Shown here: positions 1 to 8,873 of the stretch, piece by piece | Position numbering within the stretch: position 1 is the stretch's first letter | Layout: each line of letters begins with the position of its first letter | Assembly (NCBI RefSeq): GCF_024362405.1 | Contig: NZ_CP101454.1 | Location: forward strand, 806,001-870,000 | DNA from: Halorarius litoreus | Lineage (GTDB): Archaea; Halobacteriota; Halobacteria; Halobacteriales; Haloarculaceae | Reading direction: 5' to 3' | DNA length: 64,000 bases | The notes under the pieces: model-generated | What the model was told of the DNA's origin: nothing | Database searches by the model: none | What the model saw: the letters and a program-made list of their open reading frames with translations, nothing else | Made by a program: the position numbers and the translations under genes

Positions 1-739
1 CCGCGACGCTCCGGCGGCGGAACTCCTCGCCGAAGCCCGGCAACTCCCGGTCGAACAGTGGCTCCAGGGCCTCGACCGTCACGTCGTCCGGCGTGATTCC
101 CGTTCCGCCCGTCGTCACGACCACGTCGACACCGCTCTCGATCGCGTCCGTAACAGCTGCCCGAATGTCGTCGACGTCGTCCGGTACGACTGTCCGCTGT
201 GCGACAGTGTACCCCGCCGACTCGGCCAGCGATGCGATAGCGTCGCCGCTTTCGTCGGGCGTCGCTGTGTCGCTCTCGGACCGCGAGGTGGAGATGGTGA
301 CGACCGCGAAGGTGCTGTCGGCGGCCTCGCCCGAATGGTCGTGGGGCGTGTCGAAGTCGCCGCTGTGGTCGTGACTGTGGCCGTGGTCGTGGCCATGGCT
401 GTGGCCAGAATCGGACTTCGGGTGGTGGTCACGGGCCATCAGCACGAAGGTCCGGAGCCGTCCCTCGGAGTCGTTCCTGACACCGTGGCGCTCGCCGGCG
501 GGCGCTATGACGGCCTGGCCGGCCGCGAGGGTCCGCTCCTCGTCGCCGACGATGAACGTCCCGGACCCCTCGAGCACCTTGTACACCTTGTCGGCGTCGC
601 CGTGGGTGTGGGGCGTCTGTTCCTGGCCGGGTTCGAAGCAGTAGACGTCCGCGAACAGCCGGTCGGTCTCGAAGAGGTTGTGTTTCTGAAACTCCTCGGC
701 GGCGAACCCGTCCAGGTCGGGGACATCGACGACGTCCAT
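1..739 (-). CDS. Cupin-MoaB fusion protein with His-rich linker (partial at left edge)
   Basis: One uninterrupted frame begins at the ATG at 739 and leaves the window at base 1. Residues 1-100 are a single cupin domain with an HTH metal-type motif (TPHTHGDAD) and a later His (GERHGV). Residues 102-136 form a linker with eleven histidines in about 33 residues. From about residue 138 the sequence is MoaB/MogA-like: FAVVTISTSRS, then the TTGGTGITPDD motif that binds molybdopterin in this family. MoaB/MogA proteins adenylylate molybdopterin during Mo/W cofactor synthesis. An internal ATG at 439 could start a separate MoaB, but it lies in the same frame 300 bases downstream with no stop between. 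The His tract may bind metal; that is inference. The C-terminus is outside the window. Confidence 0.85.
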   Translation of the reverse strand, partial: MDVVDVPDLDGFAAEEFQKHNLFETDRLFADVYCFEPGQEQTPHTHGDADKVYKVLEGSGTFIVGDEERTLAAGQAVIAPAGERHGVRNDSEGRLRTFVLMARDHHPKSDSGHSHGHDHGHSHDHSGDFDTPHDHSGEAADSTFAVVTISTSRSESDTATPDESGDAIASLAESAGYTVAQRTVVPDDVDDIRAAVTDAIESGVDVVVTTGGTGITPDDVTVEALEPLFDRELPGFGEEFRRRSVA

Positions 740-924
740 AGCTGAACGTCGCCCAGAACGGTCTTAGTTCTTGGTGGCGGGCCCGGAGTCGACCCCGGAC
801 GAGTGGTAGTGGCGACTGACTAGCGTATCTGCGCTCGACCGGAGACTCGCTGTCAGGGACCGGGTGGACGCTTGCTCCCCGAAATACGGCGTCGGACCGA
901 ACCACCCAGGTGTGGGAGAGTGAC

Positions 925-1341
925 TCAGGTGTGGACGTTGCCCGTGTCGTACTCGATCGACATATCGAGGTGGTCGATCTGCCACTCGCCGTCGACTCGG
1001 CGGTACTCGTCCTCGTACCAGCCGAACACCCAGCCCTCGGTCCCATCCGGCATCACGTAGAACTGCATGAGGTACCAGTGGCCCCAGGCCGTGTCGCCGT
1101 CGACGTCGATCTGGGGCAGCAGCATCGTGTGCATGCTGAAGCGGTAGTCGACGTTGTCCCGCCAGTACTCGTAGACGGCCTCGGCGCCGTGGAACGTCCC
1201 CTCGCGGTACTCGACGACGGCGTCATCGGTGAACACCTCGAAGGCAGCGTCCCACTCCTCGTAGTCGATCGCGCGGGCGTACGTCGCCCGAAGCTCGCCG
1301 ATCTCGAGTCTGTCCAGCGCGACCCGTCCAGGGCTGGTCAT
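925..1341 (-). CDS. SnoaL/NTF2-like protein, 138 aa
   Basis: A small alpha+beta barrel of the SnoaL-like (NTF2 fold) type. The pattern 'LDRLEIGELRATYARAIDYEEWDAAFEVFTDD' (shown here only to locate residues 9-40) followed by a WGHWY strand and a C-terminal WQIDHLDM segment is typical. Members of this fold include ring-hydroxylating dioxygenase beta subunits, isomerases and polyketide cyclases, so the substrate cannot be fixed. The ATG at 1341 gives a standard-length protein; longer starts extend into non-homologous sequence. It lies 160 bases downstream of the amidohydrolase at 1502-2359 on the same strand and probably belongs to the same catabolic set. Confidence 0.75.
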   Translation of the reverse strand: MTSPGRVALDRLEIGELRATYARAIDYEEWDAAFEVFTDDAVVEYREGTFHGAEAVYEYWRDNVDYRFSMHTMLLPQIDVDGDTAWGHWYLMQFYVMPDGTEGWVFGWYEDEYRRVDGEWQIDHLDMSIEYDTGNVHT

Positions 1342-1501
1342 GCACGTCCCTCTCGGTGCCATCCGTCGGTGTCCGGTCGGTTCATACGCGTGGCTGTCTA
1401 GCCACGGGATTAATTCTACCGCCGCGAACACGCCGACCCAGAGCTCCCGGACGAATGTATACAGCAATCGCGAGTGAGGGTGCCGACCGGCGACGGGTCG
1501 C

Positions 1502-2359
1502 CTAGACGTCGAAAACCGTCCGGGCGTTGTCGCTGAGCAGTTTCTGGACGACGGACTCGTCGAAGCCGTACTCCTCGATCTGGGAGAGCGACTCCTCGTA
1601 GTCGAGGACGGGCCAGTCAGTGCCGAACAGGGACTTGTCCTGGCCACGCGTCCGGATGAACTGGACGACGTTCTCCTCCCAGTATTTCGGCGCGTGAGCG
1701 GTCGTCGCCATATAGACGTTGTCGTGCTTCCAGGCGATGGCCTCGAGTTCCTGGGACCACGGCCAGCCGGTGTGACTCGCCACGATGTCGAGGCCGGGGA
1801 AGTCGATGGCGAGGTCGTCGACGAGGAGGGGTTTGCCGTGTTTGCTGGGCATCTTCATCGCCGAGTGGCCCACCTGCATCACGACCGGGACGCCGAGTTC
1901 GGCACACTTGGCGTAAAAGGGGTACAGCTTGCGGTGGTTCAGCGGGAGGTCCCAGCCGTAGGGTTCGAGGTGGCCCGCAATGAAGCCGTGGTCCTCGACG
2001 TACTCCTCGAGGAGGGCGACGCCCTCCATGCCAGTCCGGGGGTTGATGCCGGCCATGCCCTTGAACCGGTCGGGGTGGGTGGCACAGAGGTCCGCGACCA
2101 GGTCGTAGGGCACCTCTATCTGGAGGCCGCCGTTGGGGTCGCCGAACTGGAGCGCCGGGATGAACGCCTGCTCGACGCCGTGTTCGTCCATGTCCGCGAC
2201 GAACTCGTCGGGGGAAACTGCCGTGCGCTCGACGTCGTACATGTACTCCCGGTTGAACAGCTCCGAGGCCACGGTGGCGGCCTGCGAGCCCGAGAACTTC
2301 GCCAAGCCCTCGGGAGTGAAGGGATTACACCAGATGTCGATGATGCCGTCGTCTATCAT
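1502..2359 (-). CDS. Amidohydrolase-2 family protein lacking the HxH motif, 285 aa
   Basis: The fold is that of the amidohydrolase_2 (PF04909) family, which holds decarboxylases and hydrolases acting on aromatic acids and lactones (ACMSD, gamma-resorcylate decarboxylase, 2-pyrone-4,6-dicarboxylate hydrolase). Visible motifs are VVMQVGHSAM mid-protein, DIVASHTGWPW, and LFGTDWPVLD near the C-terminus, whose Asp is the usual catalytic or metal-binding residue. The N-terminal metal motif DxHxH is not present: the start reads IIDIWCNPF. Either the metal site differs or the enzyme is metal-independent. The start at 2359 lies about 30 bases downstream of an AT-rich promoter-like stretch. It is divergent from the bicupin gene at 2559. 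Confidence 0.8.
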   Translation of the reverse strand: MIDDGIIDIWCNPFTPEGLAKFSGSQAATVASELFNREYMYDVERTAVSPDEFVADMDEHGVEQAFIPALQFGDPNGGLQIEVPYDLVADLCATHPDRFKGMAGINPRTGMEGVALLEEYVEDHGFIAGHLEPYGWDLPLNHRKLYPFYAKCAELGVPVVMQVGHSAMKMPSKHGKPLLVDDLAIDFPGLDIVASHTGWPWSQELEAIAWKHDNVYMATTAHAPKYWEENVVQFIRTRGQDKSLFGTDWPVLDYEESLSQIEEYGFDESVVQKLLSDNARTVFDV

Positions 2360-2558
2360 ACGTCTATTCTCGGATGTGGGATGAGCCCGCATAATAATAC
2401 CGAGTATTCTGGCCGCGTCATGGTGTCCATGTGAGAGGTGCTGGTGAATCGGGAGCGACCTCGACGGGCGGGCGACCCGTCGCGAAGGTGGCCCAGATGT
2501 CAACTGGAGCGAACGAAACTTTATGCCGCTCTCAGCGGAACCACGAGGCGTTCCTCTC

Positions 2559-3629
2559 ATGCACATCGAGTACGACGGCGACCCCTTCGAGGACCGGCCA
2601 GAAGGCACGATCGACCGGTTCGAGGAGACGGTGCCACGGCCGCGTCGACAGTCCGAGATCGGGCCCAACGCCAACCACCTCGTCTGGGAGTTCGACCAGG
2701 AGGGCTCGAAGTGGTTCCAGCAGAACGAACTAGTTCGCCTCGATCCCGGCCAGTACACCGCCTTCCAGTCACACCTCCCCGACGTCGAGGGGCCGAAGGA
2801 GGTCTGTCTGCGGATCTTCGACGGCAGGGCACGCCTCCGGACGGAGTACTGGGACGAGACCCTCGAGCGGTTCGACACAGTCTTGATTCCGCCCAACACC
2901 GCCTACCAGATCGGCAACCCGACGACGGAGCCGCTGTGGTACGCCGCCATCGCCTCCGTCGGCGACAACGAGGTCCCGGAGGCGTCGTCGCTACCCGTCC
3001 ACGAGCGGCCGGGTGCTGCCGAGGAGTACCGCCGGATCATGGCTGCGCGCAAAGAGCGCGGGCTGCCCACGCCGGAGGACGCCGGCGACTACGACGGCGA
3101 CCCCGAGAAAGACCGACCCGAGCCCGAGGTTCGGCCGTTCAGCGAGACCTTCCCGGTCCACTTCACGGAGGCGCTCGAGACGACCGGCGCCAACTCCAAC
3201 CGGAACGACTGGATCACCAGCTTCGAGCACTCGGAGTGGATCACCCAGAACTCGCTTCTGAGTCTCGAACCCGGGGAGTACGTCAGCATGCACGCCCACT
3301 TCGACAACGAGGGGCCCTACGAGGAGAACTACTGGATCATCGACGGCAAAGCCCGCCTCCAGACCGAGTACTGGGACACCACCCTCCACAAACACGACTG
3401 TGCGTTCTTCACCACGGGCGTGCCCCACGGGCTGGGCAACTGCGGGACGGACACACTCTGGTTCGCCGCTTGGTCGTCGAAGGGCGGCCACACGTCGGAC
3501 TTCGACATCGACGACGTCGAGACGTCCGAGCGGCCCGGTCTCAAGGAAGAGTACAGGCGCGTGATGGCCGCCCGGAAGAAGCGCGGCCTGCCACTACCAC
3601 CCCACGTCGACGTCGACCTCGGGGAGTGA
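2559..3629 (+). CDS. Bicupin protein, 356 aa
   Basis: Two repeated cupin domains can be aligned by eye: the phrases ARLRTEYWDETL (first half) and ARLQTEYWDTTL (second half) mark the same position in each. The C-terminal cupin keeps a metal site (MHAHFDNEG followed by EENYW, then VPHGLGN). In the N-terminal cupin the same places read FQSHLPDVEG and TAYQIGN, so most ligands are gone. The layout resembles bicupin dioxygenases and sugar or hydroxy-acid modifying cupins, with the reaction unknown. A longer frame opens at 2523, but a TTTATG promoter element sits at 2520-2525, so the ATG at 2559 is chosen. The gene ends two bases before the convergent ligase gene. Confidence 0.75.
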   Translation: MHIEYDGDPFEDRPEGTIDRFEETVPRPRRQSEIGPNANHLVWEFDQEGSKWFQQNELVRLDPGQYTAFQSHLPDVEGPKEVCLRIFDGRARLRTEYWDETLERFDTVLIPPNTAYQIGNPTTEPLWYAAIASVGDNEVPEASSLPVHERPGAAEEYRRIMAARKERGLPTPEDAGDYDGDPEKDRPEPEVRPFSETFPVHFTEALETTGANSNRNDWITSFEHSEWITQNSLLSLEPGEYVSMHAHFDNEGPYEENYWIIDGKARLQTEYWDTTLHKHDCAFFTTGVPHGLGNCGTDTLWFAAWSSKGGHTSDFDIDDVETSERPGLKEEYRRVMAARKKRGLPLPPHVDVDLGE

Positions 3630-3630
3630 C

Positions 3631-5289
3631 CTAGTCGAGTTTCCCTTCCTCACGGAGGGTCGCTTCGATGCGCTCGCCGAGCGCCATCTTGTCGATCTTG
3701 TTCGCTGCCGTCTTGGGCATCTCGTCGAGGTGTTCGAGCCGTTCGGGCCACTTGTACTTCGCCAGCCCCCGCTCGTCGAGGAGGTCGGTGATATCCTCGA
3801 GCGTGAGGTCGCGCTCCGCCACCACGAACGCGCACGCCCGCTGGCCGTACTGGGGGTCGGGCATCCCGACAACCGCGACTTCCGTCACGGCATCCAGGTC
3901 CGCGATGTGGTCCTCGATGTTGGTGGGGAAGATGTTCTGGCCGCCCCGGAGGATCATGTCGTCGACCCGGCCCTTCAGCGAGACGTTTCCCCGCTCGTCG
4001 ATCGACGCGGCATCGCCCGTCCGGATCCACACCTTGCCGTCTGCGATCTGATACTCCTCGCGGGTGAGCTCGGGCTCATCGTAGAACCCGAACGCCAGAT
4101 TGGGGCCGCTGTAGACGAGTTCGCCGACCTCACCAGTGCCGAGGGTCTCGCCGCCCTCACCGACAATCTTGCAGTCGACGAACGGCATGGGCTTGCCGGC
4201 GGTCGACCGTCTGACGGCCTTGGTCTCGCCAGGGTGGACGATGAAGCCGGCGCCGCCCTCGGTCACCCCGTAGTAGCTGACGACCGTCGTGTCGCGGGCC
4301 TCAAAGTAGTCGGCGGTCGCCGACGGAATCGGCTCGCCGGAGAAGACGATCAAGCGTACGGACTCCAGCGAGTAGTCGTCGGCGCCGTCGACGTCTTTCA
4401 TCTTGTTGAGTTGGGTCGGCGCTGCGGTGATCACTGTCGGCTCTACCTCATTGATGCGCTCCCAGTACTCCTCGGGGGAGTTTCCGGGGTCAGTGATGTG
4501 GGCGGTCGCACCGGTCAGGAGAATCCCGGTGAAGGCCAGCGGCAGCGAGATGCCGTGGGGAAACGGTGCCAGCCCAAGGACGTCGTCGTAGGGCGTAATC
4601 CCGAACTGGTTGCAAATCGGCTCGGTCCACGCCCGCCGGCAGTTCGACGTCCAGTACACCGGCTTGGGCATGCCAGTCGTCCCGCCGGTGTGGCGCAGCC
4701 GGTCGGGATAGTCCGGGCCCAGCCCGCCGGGGACGAACCCGCTCGAGTCAGTTGCGACGAGCTCACCGAACTCGAGGGCACCGTCGGGAACCCCCTCGCC
4801 GACCGCGATCACGTGCTCGAGTGAGTCGACGTCCGACTGGAGGTCGAGCAGCGTCTCGACGTGGTCGTAGTCCCGGTAGTTCACCGGGCCGATGTACGCC
4901 CTCGGCGCCTCCTTTCTGACGAGGTGTTCGATCTCCTTGCGCCGGTACCGGGGCATCAGCGTCGCCGTGACGAGACCCGCCCGGAAGATACCCAGCCTGG
5001 CGACGTGCCACTCGACGACGTTCGGGAGGTGGAGACTGACCCGGTCGCCCTCCTCGAGACCCAGCTCCCAGAGGGCGGCCGCCAGACCGTCGGCCCGCTC
5101 GCCGAGTTCCCGCCAGGTGAGCGACCGGTCGTCGTCGGTGACGGCGGTCGTTTCGGGGTGGGTGTCGACCCGGTACTCGAGGTGGTCACCGATCGACATC
5201 TCGCCCCAGGCACACAGCTCGTGGTACAGGGCGGCGTCGAACTCCTCGAACAGCGACTCTTCCAGGAAGGTATCGTAATACTCGCTCAT
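3631..5289 (-). CDS. AMP-dependent acyl/aryl-CoA ligase, 552 aa
   Basis: An ANL-superfamily adenylating enzyme that activates a carboxylic acid as acyl-AMP and then as the CoA thioester. The P-loop reads HTGGTTGMPKP. The A5 region SYYGVTEGG, the hinge region RTGDAASIDERGNVSLKGRVDDMI and the C-terminal catalytic Lys (PKTAANKIDK) are all present. In the last motif the usual TGK is ANK, but the Lys is kept. It resembles 2,3-dihydroxybenzoate-AMP ligase-like or medium-chain acyl-CoA ligases; the substrate is not evident. A start at 5316 is possible; the ATG at 5289 gives the better family fit. It is convergent with the bicupin gene with one base between stops. Confidence 0.88.
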   Translation of the reverse strand: MSEYYDTFLEESLFEEFDAALYHELCAWGEMSIGDHLEYRVDTHPETTAVTDDDRSLTWRELGERADGLAAALWELGLEEGDRVSLHLPNVVEWHVARLGIFRAGLVTATLMPRYRRKEIEHLVRKEAPRAYIGPVNYRDYDHVETLLDLQSDVDSLEHVIAVGEGVPDGALEFGELVATDSSGFVPGGLGPDYPDRLRHTGGTTGMPKPVYWTSNCRRAWTEPICNQFGITPYDDVLGLAPFPHGISLPLAFTGILLTGATAHITDPGNSPEEYWERINEVEPTVITAAPTQLNKMKDVDGADDYSLESVRLIVFSGEPIPSATADYFEARDTTVVSYYGVTEGGAGFIVHPGETKAVRRSTAGKPMPFVDCKIVGEGGETLGTGEVGELVYSGPNLAFGFYDEPELTREEYQIADGKVWIRTGDAASIDERGNVSLKGRVDDMILRGGQNIFPTNIEDHIADLDAVTEVAVVGMPDPQYGQRACAFVVAERDLTLEDITDLLDERGLAKYKWPERLEHLDEMPKTAANKIDKMALGERIEATLREEGKLD

Positions 5290-5905
5290 TGCCGGAGGGT
5301 CGGGAGAATCGCTCAAAGACGTTCGGGTCCCACGGGCGCCCGCGCCCGGATTCGGCCATAGGCTCGCGCCGCACGGTGCGTCGAGCCCCTAGACGTCGGG
5401 CACCCCTCGTCTAGATGCCCCTCAGATGGCGCATTCCTCGCGGAACCCCTCGAAGGCCCCGGTCTCGCGCGCTGGCGGTACAGCCCGAGCAGCCGGCCTA
5501 GCACCGACCTAGATATAACCTAGACCGAGTGGGAACGTCGGCGAGGAACAGCATGCCGGTGGTGGTTCGGTGGCCCGCTGATCGTGGTCGGAGGGGGGAG
5601 CCACCCGCACTGAGACGACAGGAGTGTCCGGTGACACCGAACTGGATGCGGCCCATATCGAGACCCGGCAACCCAGCGGTTGCGAGGGGTTCTCCAACCC
5701 CGCTCGGAGCATAGGATCATCGACGCACCCGGGAGCAGGTGTTTGAGGAGGTGTAGAGAACCCCGATATATTCGGAGGTGAATCGGCCCTCGAAGTGAAA
5801 CCCGAGACTGGCCAGACAGGGAGTGACAAATCGCCATCCGGTGGCACTGTACGCCCACCGAATTCGAAACGGTTTTTCTGACCGACCCCCGAGCCTAGAC
5901 GAACG
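5290..5905. other. Gene-poor interval with CTAG cluster
   Basis: No coding frame here has haloarchaeal codon bias or a recognisable domain. CTAG, a tetranucleotide that is strongly avoided in haloarchaeal genomes, occurs five times between 5389 and 5523 and again at 5896. The stretch 5500-5525 (CTAG-ATATAACCTAG) also looks like a TATA-bearing promoter region. A further TATA-like segment lies near 5765. It separates the ligase gene from rdfA. Confidence 0.5.
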
Positions 5906-6550
5906 ATGGCCGAAGAAGGCGACGAGAACGTTGGGGGTGCAGGAGAGCGGCACCGACAGAGCAAGGTCGGGCGCGTCATCATCGACAGGGATCTAGGCGA
6001 CATCGGCGCAGCGCTCGAGCACCACTGGACAGCCGAGGATCAAGAGAGCATGAGTCTTCGCACGCTCGCCGACTTCTTCAACCAGCGAGTGCTGCGTGGA
6101 GCGATGGAGGACGCCGGGATGCAGGTGCTCGACGGCGAGGCAGAGAACCTCTACGAGCTGCTGACCGGCGACGATGTGAGTGGCGGGAGTCGCGTGCAGG
6201 CCAAGCGACGGCTCGAACGAGAGGGGCTCGACGTCGGCGCACTCATGTCGGACTTCGTCTCACACCAGGCAGTACACACCTACCTGACGAAGTACCGCGG
6301 CGCGTCGGCACCAGCGTCGAACGGCACGACGGGGACCGATTCGGAACGCATCACCATCCAGCGGCTTCGGAACCGGCTCGCCGCCGTCGTCACGAACAGC
6401 CTCACCTCCCTCCGATCGAAGGGCCAGCTGACTCTCGGTGAGTTCGACGTCTTCGTAAACATTCAGATCAGGTGTGACGATTGCGGCACCCAGCTGACCG
6501 TGAGCGAACTCTTCGAGACGGGGGGCTGTGAGTGCGATCGAGTGGAGTGA
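5906..6550 (+). CDS. rdfA: Rod-determining factor RdfA-like protein (copy 1), 214 aa
   Basis: Belongs to the haloarchaeal RdfA family, whose Haloferax volcanii member is needed for rod-shape development. It aligns by eye along its whole length with the protein at 62582-63202: SKVGR near the N-terminus, LRTLADFFNQ, GGSRVQAKRRLE, DFVSHQAVHTYL, and a C-terminal zinc-ribbon-like end (CDDCGTQ...GGCEC). Unlike the second copy it has no SMC-related gene beside it and stands alone in a CTAG-rich, gene-poor stretch. That suggests a mobile or relict accessory copy. It carries CTAG at 5993 inside the gene. Confidence 0.85.
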   Translation: MAEEGDENVGGAGERHRQSKVGRVIIDRDLGDIGAALEHHWTAEDQESMSLRTLADFFNQRVLRGAMEDAGMQVLDGEAENLYELLTGDDVSGGSRVQAKRRLEREGLDVGALMSDFVSHQAVHTYLTKYRGASAPASNGTTGTDSERITIQRLRNRLAAVVTNSLTSLRSKGQLTLGEFDVFVNIQIRCDDCGTQLTVSELFETGGCECDRVE

Positions 6551-7709
6551 TGCCACCGTGCTGGCAGTGCTAGCCCGGGCGACCACGGCGAGGTGCCGGT
6601 GGGCGCATCCGAAACGAATCGTCCTCGACTCATCACTCGAGGACACTCGTCCGGTATTAGCGGACCGAAGATACCCCGATGTGGACACAATCGTGAGAGC
6701 GTGGCAGTTGGAATAACACAACTACGAGTGTTATTTTCAACCGGTCCAGTTCAGAACGTCACTCGACCAGCCATGTATGGGAGGCGCTATCGGTGACTCC
6801 CGCGGCCAAGCTGCTGGGGTAGCTGACTGCGCCTGTGCAGGGAGATTTTCCGGGATAATCGGACGGTCGTCGATGCAGAGTAACTGGTGGATGCTGGACG
6901 TGAGTGGTACAGAGCACTCCTAGAGTGGCCTAGAACCGTACCGTTCGGGACGTTCACCGTCATCACACTAGCAGCAGAAGATTCGATAGTACCGGAAATC
7001 CTCGCAATACTTGTCAAAGCCGTCGACCACCGAAACGGTGACCGACGGCAGCCGGGGCTCTGCTCGTCGAACGGGTTGCTGGTCGTAGACGAGACGCTGC
7101 GGCCTAGCGTCGATCGACGGCCGAGGGGCCTTACGATGCATTTATTACGTGTCGTCAATTGGTACCACGTGCCGGGATACGTGTCCAGTCTTGGGAATCC
7201 ATGGTGGCACAGCGGTTATCCAACACTGATAGGCACGATCCCGAGGCATCGCTCGCCAACCACGAGACGCGGTCCGTAACTCCGCTGTCTGAGAGGGCAT
7301 AGTCCGACTCTCGGAGAGACCGTGCGGTCGTTGGGCCCCAGGTCTGACAAGCCCAACCACTTTTCGCCGTCGTCACGACCGCTAGCGAGCGCTGCCGCTT
7401 GTCCTGTCAGTAGTGGACTCGTCGAGTGGTTTCGATGCATCGGACGGGACCACACTCGCGTGTACGAGCCGTGAACGGGTGTCTAAGTACGCCACGTGTG
7501 GACACGACGGGAACGAGAGACTCCCCACACGCTCACGCCCCGGTGGGTGAACCGAGAACCCAGTCACACCAGCCCGGTTTACGTGTCACCCAGATTGTGT
7601 GCTGGCTGCCGAGATCGGTGCTATCGTGAGCCCGTGGCCAGTTTCAACAGAAGTAATTGTATTATCGGCTAACAAAAATATTTAGACAGCTCTGCGTGTA
7701 CACAGACAC
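6551..7709. other. 1.16 kb interval without a supported gene
   Basis: Short open frames exist on both strands (for example 6887-7279 plus), but none shows a domain, haloarchaeal acidity or codon bias. CTAG occurs at 6570, 6919, 6929, 6968, 7104 and 7382, far more often than in the neighbouring genes. A hairpin-forming inverted repeat lies at 6707-6741, and a TGGTACCA palindrome at 7160-7167 follows a TATA-like TTTATTA. The AT-rich sequence at 7660-7690 (AAAAATATTTAG) probably holds the promoter of the next gene. The interval looks like decayed mobile DNA. Confidence 0.45.
6707..6741. repeat. Inverted repeat (hairpin), 8-bp perfect core
   Basis: AATAACAC at 6712-6719 pairs perfectly with GTGTTATT at 6728-6735 across an 8-base loop. 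The arms extend to GTTG...CAAC at 6707 and 6741 if one base is bulged. It lies about 160 bases after rdfA copy 1. It could be a terminator hairpin, an operator, or the end of a small mobile element. Confidence 0.6.
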
Positions 7710-8120
7710 ATGAGAAAACTGGACGAGATCGCTGCAGACCGACTCAGAGCGGCACTCGACGACGCCGAGGACGCGAAGGCCGCAAAGCGGCTGATGGTCG
7801 CCATCGCGTACAAGGACGGCGTGGACGTCGAGACGATCTCCCGGCGGTACGGAATCCCCCAGTCGACAGTCTACTACTGGCTCGACCGGTTCGAGTCGAT
7901 GCCGATCGACGACGCCCTCCGCGACGAGCAACGGCCAGGCCGACCGCCAAAGTTCTCGGCAGCGCAGCGAGCGGAGGTCGAATCGTGGCTGGAAGCGCCA
8001 CCAGCGGCGGTCGACATCGACGCAGACGGCTGGACGGCAACCCTCCTCCGCGACCACATCTACGACACGTTCGACGTCGAGTACTCGGTCGCACACGTCA
8101 GCCGGACGTTCCTCGAATGA
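7710..8120 (+). CDS. Orphan IS630-type helix-turn-helix protein, 136 aa
   Basis: The N-terminal half carries a helix-turn-helix (DVETISRRYGIPQSTVYYW, about residues 37-55), then the linker EQRPGRPPKFS and a second winged-helix-like half (WTATLLRDHIYDTFDVEYS) ending HVSRTFLE. This is the DNA-binding part of IS630/Tc1-type transposases. The DDE catalytic domain that should follow is absent, and the downstream sequence has no continuation in any frame. Haloarchaea often carry such free-standing HTH proteins. It could be a domesticated regulator or the 5' remnant of an insertion sequence. A TATA-like AAATATTTAG lies about 25-35 bases upstream of the start. Confidence 0.75.
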   Translation: MRKLDEIAADRLRAALDDAEDAKAAKRLMVAIAYKDGVDVETISRRYGIPQSTVYYWLDRFESMPIDDALRDEQRPGRPPKFSAAQRAEVESWLEAPPAAVDIDADGWTATLLRDHIYDTFDVEYSVAHVSRTFLE

Positions 8121-8202
8121 CGCGCGCTGCGGCTCCAAAGAGAACTATTTTCGTCTGAGCTCGTGGATTGCTATTGGTTCGGTGGTGAACGGGCCGACGT
8201 TC

Positions 8203-8225
8203 CGCAGAGAAAATTGTTTTCTGCG
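8203..8225. repeat. Hairpin downstream of the HTH gene
   Basis: CGCAG at 8203-8207 pairs with CTGCG at 8221-8225, with an A4...T4 inner stem and one bulged base around a TTG loop. It lies 83 bases after the HTH gene stop. It may be a terminator-like hairpin or an insertion-sequence end. Confidence 0.5.
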
Positions 8226-8656
8226 AGTAAGAGCGTCGAGGGACACTTCACGAGTAGTGCGATGAAACGCCGGCATGTGACCAGCCAGTCACCCAATTTT
8301 ACAAATTATTCAATCAAATAGAAACCGACGTTTGAATTTCACTCACGCGGACGCTGCACACGTATCCTCGGATATCAGGTGGGCGCCTCGTTTTGCCAAG
8401 CGGGATGGAGCACAGTCTCGCGACTGAGATTCGCTCCGGTTGAGAAGTAGTAGATCGTCGACCGTCGCCAGCTCGGCCCAAAGCCCATTGTTGGCGAGGT
8501 ACCCGATTCTTCTCGACGAGCGTGGTGCGGCCCAGGTATCCAGCTGCTTCCGTTGGCAGCGGTTTCGAGCAGCGACGTTCGATTCGAGTATCCACCCGGA
8601 GGCGTCCCGTTGTGCGCCAGTAGCCAGCCGACCATGGGTATTACCCACACGAAATT

Positions 8657-8673
8657 ATTCGACATTATCGAAT
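8657..8673. promoter_or_regulatory. ATTCG-N7-CGAAT inverted repeat, copy 1
   Basis: ATTCG at 8657-8661 and CGAAT at 8669-8673 with a 7-base spacer. It has the same half-sites and spacing as the copies at 8921, 9049, 42318 and 61730. It lies 425 bases upstream of iclR copy 1. Confidence 0.65.
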
Positions 8674-8873
8674 TTTTCGCGCCGAGTCGCCTCCCTCGGC
8701 CAACAGTTCTGCTGGAGTAGTTCGAGTGATCGACGCCAATCCGCGAGAGCAGAGTGTCACGATGTCTGCCGATTCGTCCCCGACCGAACATCGAACCTTT
8801 CGACCGTCGCAAACCGGCCGGTGGGACACGTGCACGCAGTGGATTTTATTCGATAGAGGGTGACTACTAATAC

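Noticed and set aside
437..439. A separate moaB gene starting at 439
   Set aside because: The ATG is in frame with the cupin part, no stop lies between, and the residues before it are cupin sequence. A second internal start cannot be ruled out but is not needed.
6887..7279. 130-codon plus-strand frame in the 6.5-7.7 kb gap
   Set aside because: No recognisable domain, not acidic, no haloarchaeal codon bias, and it is in a decayed-looking stretch. A transposase remnant was considered but no motif was found.
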